64,000 bases of DNA, taken from Paracyclopina nana. Lineage: Eukaryota; Arthropoda; Copepoda; Cyclopoida; Cyclopettidae. Numbering within the stretch: the first letter of the stretch is position 1; the number at the start of each line of letters is the position of its first letter. The stretch lies in NCBI GenBank assembly GCA_019096065.1, contig JAGUCH010000004.1, forward strand, positions 3,472,001 through 3,536,000, read 5' to 3'. Below are positions 45,401 to 57,600 of the stretch, piece after piece. Below the pieces are notes generated by a model. That model searched no databases and was not told the origin of the DNA. It saw only the letters and a list, made by a program, of their open reading frames with translations. The position numbers and the translations under genes were made by a program.

Positions 45401-45946
45401 ATTGTAGAGGTCAGTAGAATGTGCTAGGTTTGGTTGCGCACTTGTTCAGATTACCATCAGAGAGAGCAGGCAAGCACAGAATGATGTAGGTCGCTTTTTT
45501 AGCGCGAGTGCAACGCAAAAAATCAAGATGAATTAAATCAATACATACCTGTATTCTTGAACAAAACCCACTGTTACGACAATGACAATGGCCACGGCAA
45601 TCGAGACAGCATCGTCAAATTGTTTCATGAGGACACTACAATGAAAAGGCCAATTAAGCTTGCACATTTTTTGAGATTTATATGTATACCTTATCGCAGC
45701 CGATGCAAGAAGCAGCAGAATGAACGGGTTGTTGAATTGATCCAAATATTTTCTCCATAACGGCTCATTTTCTTTGCCGGTGACTTCATTGAACCCGTGG
45801 TAGTCTCTTCTTCTCGAGGCCTCGACAGAGGTCAGTCCTTGGTCAACCGAGACTCCGAGGACAGAGGCAATTTCCGTGGCCTCTGTTACGGCTGCAGTGT
45901 CACAGCTCAGCCGCATCTTGTCGACAGAACAATTGATATCTTCCAT
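39484..45946 (-). CDS. ATP2C1: Secretory-pathway Ca2+/Mn2+ pump (SPCA P-type ATPase)
   Basis: Exons 45946-45690, 45635-45549, 45356-44758, 44705-43828, 43766-43370, 40129-39892 and 39835-39484 give 935 residues (human SPCA1 919). It pumps calcium and manganese into the Golgi using ATP. Landmarks: [12 protein letters not shown] and FDDAVSI in M1-M2; [20 protein letters not shown] and SSFTGEP in the actuator; AAIPEGLP in M4; [12 protein letters not shown] with phosphorylated Asp344; [18 protein letters not shown] in the hinge; [15 protein letters not shown] in M5; [14 protein letters not shown] in M6, the SPCA-type cation site; [19 protein letters not shown] in M8. The intron between the M6 and M7 exons is 3240 bp and repeat-filled; the others are mostly 52-65 bp, with one of 192 bp. 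Confidence 0.97.
40635..40716 (+). repeat. Dispersed repeat, copy 2
   Basis: Shares GTGAATTTTTGCGTTTTATT, a following TTTTCxCGG block and GGTAAAACGATAAA with 10630-10712. Overall similarity by eye is roughly 80 percent. Confidence 0.7.
41390..41835. repeat. ATP2C1: Degenerate tandem array in ATP2C1 intron
   Basis: A unit of about 50-60 bp built from TTAGACACCTTTTGGCA, then TAGTACTTTTAGCTTAGACA, then CATCAAGACATTTTAGG recurs about seven to eight times with variable truncation. It is minisatellite-like; identity rises toward the 41640-41800 end. Confidence 0.75.
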
Positions 45947-46394
45947 GCCGTTGAGATCAGGTTTTCCTATGTTTACGAAACGAAGTCAAAACGCTCGCCG
46001 TGAAGTTAAGAAAATCAACTTACACATGAAAGGTGACACGTTGAACTCAAGTACCATCAAAAGTCATATTTCGAGAGCTGATCACAAAAATATACCACGG
46101 CTCACGACCACAGCTGCTACGTGCTACCAGAACAGTCACACTTTGCGCCGAAACTGGCTCTTTCTCAGCTGAGTGGACTCTTATCGAAGTGCAGCCGGCC
46201 AATCATGATGGTTTAGTTGTGCACGTTAGGCAAAAGAGAACGCATCTGGTAAGAATAGCATTTTTGCAAATATCGCGAAATTGAAGCGTGATTCAACATT
46301 ATAATACACAGCGGAGCGGCGGACGAACGTGTGTAAATATTGCTTTTGACAGAAATTCCGCGAATCCCGAGAAATACGCCGATTTCAAGACACA
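45947..46394. promoter_or_regulatory. Divergent promoter region of ATP2C1 and FAF1
   Basis: 448 bp between start codons. No coding sequence. Core elements not identified. Confidence 0.5.
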
Positions 46395-49300
46395 ATGGCC
46401 AGCAGGGAGGAAATCCTAGCCAATTTTCAGGTCAGTTTTGTCTCATGGAGGCGTCAAGAAAGCATCAGTTTGACGCGGCTCAAAAAGTGCTTAATAATGG
46501 CTAACAACAGCTGATGAGACAAAGGCTATTATCGGTCTTCTTTTTGTTGTAGGCTTGTACTGGAATCGAGGATCTCGAAGTGGCCATTTTACAGCTTGAG
46601 GAGGCCGATTGGAATCTCACTGTGAGTAGCATTTTTATTCCGGCCATTTTTATTTGAACTTCTAGAAAATTTATTATTTAGGATGCTGTGAACAAGGCAA
46701 TTCCAGGAGCCCCGGCGGGGCCTCCTGAAGTCCCCTTGGCATCTACGGCCTCTACTCCAGATGATCCAGTTGCCCTTTTCAATCCATTTAGGAGAACCGA
46801 CAGCTCAGAACAGCGCTCATCGTCTCCGCCTCCAGTTTTTGTTGACAACTCGTCAACGCCACCCTTGCCGTCTAGGATTGGTAATTTTGGGAGCGAAATA
46901 TACCACATCTGTGCTAATTGAATTTTTTTTTTTGCAGGTGGTATTTCGGTTGCAAACGATTTTTTAGCCGGTCCCTCCAGTTATCACACAAGAACGCGAA
47001 TGCTCGAGTTCAACATCCAACACAACAACAGAATGATCCATTTAAAGGTTCCCGACAGCGAAGACCTGAAAACTTTAAAGATGCTCTTGCAAAGTGAAAC
47101 GGGCTTTCCGCCTTGCCAACAAGAGTTGCGGGGCCTCAAGGTGAATGTGTTTCCTATGTCGGACCATAGGAAACTGTCAGAGTTGAGCCTGCCCAAGGAA
47201 AACTTTCTGTACCTGGTGACACCCACGAATGGTGTCGCAGATGAGGGAGCTGCTGCTGTTACCAACGGAGATCCTGACAATCCTGGCGGAGCGGAAGACG
47301 CAGACTTTGTATTATTAGTTACTGATGAGGCCCAGCAACGGGAGTACTCACTCAACTTTAGGCGTAAGCTTCTATTTTTTTATTTGCTCAAAATTCGTGT
47401 GTTGTTAGCTTAACTCTTCCTTATTAGCTACAAAGACTGTGTTGGACATCAAAATTGACATCAGCATGCTCACCAACATTCCTGTCTCGAAGCAAGTTTG
47501 GACTGGCTGGCCGGATGCAATTGCAGATGAGCTCAGTTTGGCACAAATCGGGATTGAAAAACGACATCGGCTTTCTGTGAAACCAAAGGACGAGGCTTCT
47601 AGAGATGTACACGTAACAGTTGCTACTCATTTTCCGGATATGTTTGACCAACGTTCTATTCGATAGATGCCCTTCTTGGGACCCTCGCAGTCAACATCAG
47701 GTTTGGGGGCTAATGCAGCTGCCGCCTCAAGTGGGGCATCATCATCCGGAGCTGCTGCTCTTCAGGTTGACAGTGATGACGAATTTGAGGACTCCAACGA
47801 CTTGATGGACGACGATGACAACATTTTCCTGCCCGAGAAGCTCAGTTCTAAGCGGATACAGCCCCTACTGCCCGATGATTTTGGCTCTGATGACGCTATC
47901 GGTGCTATCAAGTTTTCAGAAGAATTTGCCAACAGATATGGCTCACCTCATCCTCTATTTTTCCCCGGCTCTCTAGACGATGCTATTCGTGAAAGTTGCA
48001 ATCAACCAGCTAAAGATGTAAGCCCGTTTTCAGCCATAAGCCTTCAAGACAAAATTTCAATAGAATTCTGTGGATTTCACTTCCAAAAATTTCCATAACC
48101 AGCCTTAAATTATCAAAAAGTGCCCAAATTGCATACTTTTTTAAAAAAGACAGAACTTATCTAGGAGCTCTGTTGAAGACGCGTGAGATTAGCCTGCTTG
48201 CCTCCATGACTGACACGTCACTTGAGCTCACGCGCTATGTAGTAAGAACTACTAGCGCCACCTAGGCTAAGACAAACAGATTTGGTGATTTTAGCATGCA
48301 AAACTTGCGTCAAGAACTCACTTACGAGACCCCCCTGCCATAAGCTATGATTTTAGTGTAGTATTTCTCCAATTTCAGAGAAAAATGTTGGCCGTCTACT
48401 TACACCACGATAGCTCAGTGCTCACCAACGTATTTTGCACACAGGCATTGTGCTCCGAGTCGGTTTGCAGTTTTCTCAACGAAAACTTTGTCGTCTTTGG
48501 ATGGGACTTGACGTTCTCATCGAACAAGAATAGGGCTGTGAATATGATCACGAAACACTTTGGAAGCGTCGCGTCGTCTACGCTAAAGAATATGGATGTC
48601 GAGCGACTGCCAGTTCTAGTCTTAATATACAAACTTAGGGGATCTCTGGAGATATTCCAGGTAAGGACCCGACAACTTTTAATCACCCTAAAAATCGACA
48701 GCCGTTCCTCAATCTCGATCATCACCAATATCAGATTGATTTTAGCGCAAGTCGGAGATCAGCATGCAACTGCCTTCACTCGAGAGGAAGTCATTGTCCA
48801 TTGGCCCTGCTCGATTTTGCTCATTTGTACATTTCTTCCAGATGCTCCATGGCAATGTGATGCTAGACGAATTAATGTCTCGGCTCCTGTCAGCGCATGA
48901 CCAATATGCCTCTCAGTTGGCGGTTGAAATCCACGAGGAGGAAGAACGTGCAGCAAGGGATGCTGTCAAGCGAGAGCAGGATTTGGCCTTTGAGATGTCA
49001 TTGGTGGTAATGAAGACTCAACTTTATTTACTCCACATGAACTAGTACTTACCTTTTCATTTTTTGTGAATTATGTAGGCTGATCGTGAGAAGCAGGCAG
49101 CAAAGGAAAAAGAGGAAGCTGATCGAATCGCTAAAGAAGAGTCGGAAAGACTGGCGAAGGAAAAGGCCGAGAAAATTCGAGAGGCCCGTGTACGAAAATT
49201 GTCAGCAAGGCTGCCTCCAGAGCCAAAAGATGAAAAGGCTGAGGGGCGGCCTGTGAGCCAGCTAAGGTTCAGAATACCGGCAACTCTAACGAGAGATGAC

Positions 49301-49676
49301 GAGGGTGGGGCAGTAAGCAGTGAAGAAGTTTCCAAAGGTGATGATAATATATCCATTTTTAAAAAAAGTTGAATGTATGCCTAAAATATTTTCTTTGCAG
49401 ATGGAAGTGGTGGCAAGCAAAGTATCGAGAGGAGGTTCTACGCCACAGATACCTTACAAACCGTCTTGGATTACCTGACAATCGAGGGGTTTCATCATGA
49501 GGAATATAAAGTGTTGTCCAGTTGGCCAAGGAGAGACGTAAGCAGATCTCCTCATTGACTTTCTATAGATATCGCTATTAATATTTTTCTAGCTTACGGC
49601 ACTGGATCCATCACAAACCCTGGAGAACTTGAAGCTGTATCCTCAGGAGACGCTCACACTCGAAGAGAAGCATTAA
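46395..49676 (+). CDS. FAF1: FAS-associated factor 1, UBX adaptor of p97/VCP
   Basis: Eleven exons: 46395-46430, 46553-46621, 46682-46880, 46938-47363, 47428-47606, 47667-48017, 48379-48660, 48842-49006, 49079-49337, 49401-49537, 49593-49676. They give 728 residues (human 650). FAF1 brings ubiquitylated cargo to the AAA ATPase p97. Domains in order: UBA at about 3-42 (ILANFQACTGIEDLEVAILQ, EADWNLTDAVN); ubiquitin-like segments at about 115-205 and 240-305; an acidic linker; the thioredoxin-like UAS domain (about 390-550, SEEFANRYGSPHPLFFPGSL, FLNENFVVFGWDL); a charged coiled coil (about 560-620); and a C-terminal UBX domain (about 650-727). The p97-contact loop reads SWPRRD where the usual form is FPRRD. 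Confidence 0.95.
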
Positions 49677-50315
49677 TGGTTATGATCGTTATTATAAAAG
49701 TGAGTCTTTCTTCACTACACGAGTGTGACTTTTGTATTTCAAGTAAAATGCTCATGATGATGTATGGTGAAATATATGAAGGAACGCTTGGCAGTATATA
49801 CCATAATTAGTCGTGTGCATTTTTTTTATTTTTGCTATGATCTATTTCCTGCTGTATCTTTTCCGTTAGCTATTGTGCTATGGAGCGCATAATTTCTTTT
49901 TCCTCTACATTTAGTAGGGACTATAACTAGCTATAGCAGTAGTAGGCTAACTACGATCCTCTAACAGGTGAATTTCCAACAGCAGCAGTAGCAGAGCGGA
50001 CTACGCACACTGCGATGCGTGGTAGACTAGCTGCAGCATAGTTGAAATACAGGGCCGTTGATTCAAAAACGCTAAGTTTCGCTATTGTGTGAAATTTCCC
50101 TACCGTGCAACCGAGTGAAAGGTTGCAACTTTACTTTAGCACCTGGCTGTAATTGGCCTTTTATGCCTACGCCAACTACCTGAATTTCGCCACAGTTAAA
50201 GCTGCGGCCGCGCCTTCAATAACTCGGTGAACTACGGAAATTCCCTGACAGCTATGAAAGTGCCAAGAAAACAGCCAAGTACCGCTAGATCACCACCAGC
50301 TCCGACTATGAAGGA
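49677..50315. other. Spacer between FAF1 and Wntless
   Basis: 639 bp containing FAF1 3' UTR and the Wntless promoter. No gene, repeat or clear signal seen. Confidence 0.45.
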
Positions 50316-52767
50316 ATGAAACGAAAGGCTAATTATGACATTGCCGCCATGAACCCTTCGTTCAGTACAGCCTTGCAGTCATGGTCGAGGTGCAAGTTGA
50401 TTGCCATTGTGGCTACCCTGTTGTTAATCCACGCTGGTGTATTCCTCATTGGAGCCTTCGTGACGCCCACAATGTTCCACGAATCTCACATTCCAGGAAC
50501 GGTTTGTGTGCTCCAGCAAGAAGACTCAGTGGCTACTTGGTACAAAGATAGCGCATCTGAAGGCCAAAGTTGCGTACCTGCTGCTGAATCAAAGGTCGAC
50601 AGCTTGGAAACGTCGTTGCTGGCCTTCCGGTTCCCCACTGAAAATAGCAAGGTCTGTGCATGATTGCATTAATGTCTATTAGCATATTTTAATAGTGAAA
50701 CTTACAGCCTTCATCGTATACGAGATGGAATTGGAGATTATTGGGGAGCCTCTACATGCGGCTGTCATTCAGCAACAAAGATGCCCAGTTATCCCAAGGT
50801 GCAAATTTCACCACCTTCTACTCGGTTGATGGGCAGAGTGTGGACGTTTCGATGGAAGCCAAGCTGGATGCGTCCAACCAATATGTGACAGATCCGACAC
50901 CCAATGAGCATTTTCGTCTCTTTGATTGGGTCAGGCAGTCAGAAATCGTAGCTGACCGAAAGCTGCAATGTTCCATCATATCCTCACAATCAGGTAACCA
51001 TAATTGCACCACTACCATAAAGTAACTCGATATCATCATTTCTCCTCCTCGCAGAGAACACAGTTGACTACAGCTGCACCTTAACTCCACTCCTCACCAT
51101 CGAACTTCTTGCCAATCAATCCTACATTCTGCAATTGCAATTCTTCCCACCCACCAATGCGAGCGAGTCCTTTTCAATAGCCAACCAGCCGGTGTCAGTG
51201 AAGGAGCTGTCACTTATTTTGGTGGTGGAAGACGAGACCTTCCACGCAGCTTTGTTCTACCTCAAATGCTTGTGCATGCCCTTTGTGCTGGGTGCTCTAG
51301 TTATGTTCTCCATTCGTCTGTACTTGAACGATCTCTACGTGTCAATTCCGGACCGACTTCTCGTTACGTGTGCTCTCGCGCAAACCCTTCACAACGTCCC
51401 CGTCGAGGCCCTCATTGCCGAGGGCAACCTCTGGGAAGCATCTGCCTATCTCAAGCTTCTGGATGATATTAGCAGATATACGCTTATCTCGAGTCTCTTC
51501 CTCTTCTGGCTGGTTTATACCAAAGATAAGGTAATTCATCTAAAACAAGTGTATACAACATAATTAAATTCCAATTATATTCCTGTTAGATTAGTACCAA
51601 AGAGCCATGGGAGCGCAATACAAGGTACTATTGGCGTCAGATCACTGCTGTCATCCTCGGGGGCCTCATAGCCGCAATGTGGGCCTTGTATGGGCGAGGG
51701 CCTTCTTTTCAAAACGCTTTCAAGAACCATTGGCTAGTCGAGACGCCAACAGTGATTGTCTCTTTGGGATTGATCTTCTCCATTGCAGCGCTGGCCATGG
51801 CTTATCAAACCTACTTGTCGGTGCTCTTTTTCAAGGCCTTGTGCGACATTAGCGTGGCTCACTATCGACAGCACTATTGCTCGTCGTCTGGCCGCAGCTA
51901 CATTCCGAGACGAGTCTGCAGAATCAAGATGGTGCTGCTCTACTCGTTTGCTGTATCAGTATTGACCATTGGAGGCCTCGTACTGCAACTTGCTATGGAG
52001 CTTTGCTTGCATTGGAACCCTCAGTTCTATCTAAATGCGATTCCCTTCCATTTGACATTCGCTGCATCTTACTTTTTGGGCCTCAACGGTGAGTGTTGCA
52101 TCACATACCATGTGTATATATACCAGCTTTACGTAATGGAATCAATGCTAATTTAATACCTATTCATTGGCATATCGAACGACCTGCCTGTAGTATAGAG
52201 ATATAATTATGTTACGGGGCAGCAAGGCATGGCCAATCGAATTATTTGATCCAATTTTCAGGCCTGTGGAATGTGTACATAATTGCGCTGCTCGGTATGC
52301 TCGCCAGAAGCACGGATGTCAAGGAGCACGACGACGGCTATATTAGACCAGTCTCTTATCACGACAATAATGAAAGCAGCATACCCAAGCGACAGCGCGA
52401 GGACCTCGAAGACAGTGACGAGTGCGTTCTGCAGTCATTAACCTCGGATCAGCCTTATTTAAGACGAAGGCAAAGCAGTGAGGACTTTCTGGATATGCGA
52501 GCTGCTCGTGAGGCTGACAGTGCCCTCTATGGCAGGCACAATCATCATTGTCTGGATGACGTTTGTTGTGATCCTGATTTGTCATCGTCGCCAGATCCCT
52601 TCGAAGCTATGGTGGATGATGATGATCCTCTGGAACTTGCCAAGCAAGAATCGATGCACATGTGGGAGCATGGGATAGGCAGATGCGATTCTCTTGTGGC
52701 TCACACCAGCCAGCTTGCGTCTGCCTCTGGAAGCTCTTCAGAAAATGTGTATAGCTGTCGAGCATAA
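50316..52767 (+). CDS. WLS: Wntless (evenness interrupted), Wnt cargo receptor
   Basis: Exons 50316-50651, 50708-50993, 51055-51530, 51590-52088 and 52262-52767 give 700 residues (human 541). Wntless carries lipid-modified Wnt from ER/Golgi to the cell surface. The first helix (about 25-47) follows a short cytosolic N-terminus; a luminal Wnt-binding region of about 200 residues comes next. Landmarks in the seven-helix part are NVPVEALIAEGNLWEA, RYYWRQITAVILGGLIAAMW and NGLWNVYIIALLGMLA in the last helix. Sequence identity to other Wntless proteins is low in the luminal part. The cytosolic tail is about 165 residues, much longer than usual, and Asp/Ser-rich. The first donor (AAG|GTCTGT) is weak, so exon 1 could end elsewhere. 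Confidence 0.85.
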
Positions 52768-52824
52768 CTGACCTTATTACTACTATTGTGTGAAGAAGCA
52801 CTACTTTATGTATTGTAGCAAATG

Positions 52825-52830
52825 AATAAA
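52825..52830 (+). terminator. WLS: Poly(A) signal of Wntless
   Basis: AATAAA 58 bp after the Wntless stop and only 22 bp before the opposing gene's last codon, so the cleavage site probably falls inside that gene's 3' coding region. Confidence 0.6.
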
Positions 52831-52851
52831 TACGACACATCAGCATAAACG

Positions 52852-54143
52852 CTACACGTGATCATATGAGCCTTTCAAGAGAAGTCCTCGAGGAAAAGGA
52901 GGGATTTCAGGAGTCCTATCATCATCATGATCTTCTTTTGCGGCAACAAGAAAGCTTTCGTTTGGAAATAACAAATTACTTTAACGCAAAAAATATCCAA
53001 TTTATAGGCTTACTTTTGTTGAGTGAGACGACACTGTGACTCTTTGTGGTAGCACCCAGTCAGCAGTGATTTCTCCTCAAGGATCCCTGGCAATTTGCCA
53101 CCACATTTGAAGCAATTGGGTCGAAATCCATTCGACTCGCATAACCTAGAAAGCTTGAAAGATTAGGAAACCTATCAAGAATGCTATTTTCTCCGCTTCA
53201 CCAGTAATCTTTGTTGACAAGTGAAGGGGAATCAGAAGATTCAGTGGAGGAGTAGGTGTAATTCTTCCAAGGACCCAACAACATAGCTTTGTTGGTCTGG
53301 ATAGAGCATTCAGTGGATGGAGTAGACGAGATAGCTTCTTCCTTGTTCCAGATTGAGCCAGCAGCTTGACCTCGTTCTAAAGAATTAACTGAAAAGGTCA
53401 TTATCAGAGCATTAGTAAAAGCGATTTGACTGCTGGATTACACAATATTGCATCGTTAGATATGCGCATTTACTCATTTGTGCTTGGCCCACCACTTTTT
53501 CTGCTCAATGTGTACGTTGGTAGCATAATACACATGAGTCAGCACCTTCGTACATGGAACACTTTCCGAAATGTAGCTTAATGCTTTTGTTGGGCTAATA
53601 TTCAATTTTTAAGTTTACGTACTTTGAGTAGACACATCTTTGCTTGGGACACCAAAATGACCACATGGAAGAAGCCTTGGCTTGCCAATACTGTTGGCAG
53701 CATCGGGCCTTTTTGTGCTGCGGCAGCATGAAGCCATAAAAGTCGTCGACCGTTGAGGATTTACATCATCAAATTCATCTTGAGAGTTTTCACTACCTGA
53801 GTTGTCATCCCCATCTTCCAAGTCAGATTCTTCATCATCTCCTGAAGTCTCACCTCCATTTGGATGATAATCATCATCATCACTTTTATCCTCATCTAAA
53901 CCCAGCTATGACGGTGAAGATATGAAAAATGGGCCATCAAATAAAAGTTGGTCTTACCTTGTAACTGTAGTAGTGGTAGCAAGCGGAGCAAAATGCTGGA
54001 ATCAAAATGATGAATATGACTAGAGCCACAATTAGACCGGTTAGCCAGGGTGCCAAGGTCCAAGGCTCATGCCTTGAATAAGGCAAAGGTGTGATAGGGC
54101 CGAAGCCTTGGTCGGCCTCGTAAATATCATCACTCATGTACAT
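52852..54143 (-). CDS. Unrecognised single-pass membrane protein
   Basis: Exons 54143-53958, 53905-53623, 53388-53202, 53145-53014 and 52954-52852 give 296 residues; every junction keeps frame with GT-AG sites. Residues 1-32 are short and extracellular or luminal (ITPLPYSRHEPWTLAPW); one helix at about 33-53 ends in a Cys-rich border (FCSACYHYY). The following tail has an Asp/Glu/Ser cluster (about 65-110), a Cys pair, and a C-terminal segment with CESNGFRPNCFKCGG, a possible zinc knuckle. No signal peptide precedes the helix, but the frame stays open upstream, so a 5' exon may be missing. I do not recognise the family. It converges on Wntless with 84 bp between stops. Confidence 0.65.
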
Positions 54144-54632
54144 GTGCGGACGTTGTGTAGCTTTAAAAGCCTTTTTGTGAATGGTTCATGTAGAGGGAAA
54201 CCGAGAGTGACTGGATGTACAGCAGAAGAGCGCTTTTCATCACATGGAGAGCGGAAATGTGAGCGCCAAGAGCTTTTTTTCCACGGCTTGACGACCGATC
54301 TTCAGATACATATAATGCTTGAATCGTAATCTGTGTGCTGAAATGAGAAAACCAAGCTTATTTAAATTGTAAAAAGCATTCCAAAGGATTCCAAAAAACC
54401 CAATTATTAGGAATCAAAAAGCAATTTTTTATCTACATGGTATATACAATTAGCATTTGTTATCCTCTCTCGTGATTTTTTTGGGCTTATTTGCACCATG
54501 CATTGACAGTCCAGATCAAACATTTGTCCCATCATCAATAAAGTGCCTTTTCTTACAACTCAATTGGACACTTGTAATGTACGTACAACGAGCTTGTGAA
54601 AATCCACATGTTCAGTCTGTGTCCACAACATC
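54144..54632. promoter_or_regulatory. Divergent spacer before the xylosyltransferase-like gene
   Basis: 489 bp between two divergent starts. An additional 5' exon of the minus-strand membrane protein could lie here. Nothing else seen. Confidence 0.4.
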
Positions 54633-57600
54633 ATGAGTCTGCACTTGGCAATTCAATTGCTGATTGCCAACGCCGCAATAGCACAGGGCTTTCACGATAA
54701 CAAAATTGGCAACAAGACGTATCCAGGATGGCACGAATTTCGTTACTTTTCTCCGGCCGCACTACAAAATAATTCGTTTGTAAGAACTCACGTCCTGACT
54801 GAGTTCTCGCCCAAAAGCTTTCTCATGTGTCCCAAGGGACATGTGATTGAAAAAATTCGCGCATCCTTCTTCAGACACGATGATGAGTTGACTGAAGGCC
54901 ACGAATGGACGCCTGCAATCATCTATGCAATTCCAGACACCGATCCTGCAGCAGAGCATTCATCAAAAGAAGGCTGCATTTCTTTGAAGGAATGCTTAGG
55001 ATTTCAAGCATGTGTCTTCACCTTTGGAAATGAGTTTTGCAAGTAAGATACTAAGTTGGAGCAACTCAATTTGCACGGATCAAACTTTTCTTACTCCTAT
55101 TTTGCATATTGTAGATGCGACTCAAATCCAGGCCAAAGAAAAGTACTGATGGCGAACATCAGTTGCACGAGCGAGGAATGGCTGTTAAGGAGCTTTTCCT
55201 CGTTAGCAACCTTCTTTGAAAAGAGATTTGACAGAGTGGCACATCTCACCTATGACTCGAAATTGAACCAATTGGGTGTCGAGCCATCGTCAATCGCTCT
55301 GAATGAGACGAAAATTGAAGTTCAACTCAGACAAGAAGAAAAGGTTTTTGCGGCAACTTGCCCCCAAGATCCTTACAAAAGTGGATACAAAGGGGAATGC
55401 AGGCCTCTGTTGAACAAGACCTCAGAAGAAATTTCTGAGGGTGTTTGGCATATCATGAGCAGAATCGAAAGTGAAACGTGTCAAAATCGACTAATGGAAG
55501 TGCATTGTGCTTTCCTGTACAACTCCAAGGGACTTTGTATTCCTCCAGGCTTTCTAAATGGCTCGGGGGCGAATTCCATGCTTGGAACTGAGCTTTATCC
55601 TTTGCGAGGAGCAAGGCCGACCCCAGTCCCAAATTTGGAGCAACATGTAAAAGGCCGAAAATCTTTATTTGAATACTTATTACAAAAAAAGGTTCCATTA
55701 TAGGAACTTATTCCAGCCGTGATGGGATTCTCTTTGTTGGTTCATTCAGGCAGCCTGTCAGTGATGCAATTGCTAGAGTCGATCTACAGGCCCCAAAACT
55801 ATTACGTCATCCACGTGGACCAGCGAAAAGATCATATCCGATATGAAATTGTTGATTTGATCAGAGAGAGATTTGGCTCAGCTTTGAACGTGAGAGTGCT
55901 TCCAAAGCATAGATCTTTCGTAACTTCGTGGGGATCGTTTGGGCTGGTGCGAGCGCAGCTGGAAACGTATGAAGAGCTATGCAGATTAGGCATTTGGGAC
56001 TTTGCCATCAACCTCAGTGGGGCAGATCTTCCTCTCCGTTCTTTGACTGATCTCAGCTATGCTTTAGCCCCTCACAGGTAACATTTCATAAAATAAATAT
56101 CTTTTGAAAAAATGTGGAAAAATTGGGAGAAGTCATTAAGGCCTAAAATAGGGGTAGGTTTTAGGATCTAAAATCATGGAGGGTTTTAAAGCCTACACTT
56201 TTTTTTTTAAAAAAATTGAAGTAATTTTTGTTTTGTTTTTGCAGAAATGAGTCTTTCATTTCTTACCATGGGATTGGGTACAAAAATGCTCCATTCCAAA
56301 TGGATGAGCATGCCATGAAAGGATTGCTGTTGGACTCTTACTACACTTGCAATGGGTTCACGTTTAATGTCACTAGGAATGGCGGAGTGCCGCAAATGGC
56401 CGATATTAAAATGGCCTCGGCCTCTCAATGGTCAGTGCTAGCTCGACAACTCGTTGAAGACTTGTTGGACCAAGAAAAACACTCTCCAGCCTGGAAAAAG
56501 CACAACTTTTGGATGGCAACAACCTGCATCCCAGATGAATCTTACATACCCACCTTTGCCATCAACTCCGGCCATAAAATTCACAACCTGGGCCTGCATT
56601 TTCTCAAATCATTCAATGATCATGATGCTTACCAGCTTTGCCGTCATTTGAGTGACGCAGATTTTTGTGGCCAAGGTCCAGGTTTCCTGGATGATGGAGA
56701 TTTACAAAACTTGATCGATTACTCACACTTGTTCTTCTTTGCGAGGAAGTTCAAAACTGATGATGACGCTCTTGAGTCAGTGCCAAGGCCTCAAGTTCTG
56801 GATTTAGGCATGCATAGTTGACTTTCTGTAATAAAAAGATGGCAGCAAAAAAGAGGCCTTACCTTGCAGGCATTGGAGGACGCTATTACACAAATCTTCG
56901 GAGGTTTTTGCCCGAGTCTCTATTGCAACAGCTCATGATGGAGGCCATAGGGAAAAAGTACGGAAACGGGGCCAACTTGAGCTTCACACTCAATCAGCTG
57001 CGAATTGTGCCGAGACTTCAACCGCGCGACCCTTGCTGTCAATACCCTTTTGACAGAAGGTTTCACAGTGTGCAAGAGTATCAGTACATTTTTGAATTTG
57101 AAGCATTCTCAGAAGTCAATGGCTCGGTACTGGGAGCATTCAGAGCCAAGTTTTCGTACAGGGCTCCTTTCAAATGTTACAAATTCGGACATTTACGAGT
57201 GCTCAGGGTGACTGCATTGAGTCGAGAACATCACCATGAGGACTCAATGGTCCGTTCTCCTGTGCCTCTTAACATGCCCTTTAATTTCTTTCCCTCGGGA
57301 GTACCAACAGGTGAGACATGCCTAAGTGGCTCAGACTTTTTCGCATCTTTTCTCTTGTAGTTTATGTAGAAGTTTGGCTGAATACCTATAATGAACTACT
57401 GAAAACTCATGGTGGGAGCATTTGAGTATGATACTCAATATAATGCTGAAAATATTGATACTTTTGTGACAACCGTATTTTTGTTTCGCAAAAGTTGCAG
57501 AAAAAGTTGCGCGAAGGTGACAATTTTTTATATTTGGATAGGTGACAGGGTGTGAAATTAGAAGGAAAATTAGGCGCCAGCGTGGGAAAAAAGTAGTTAT

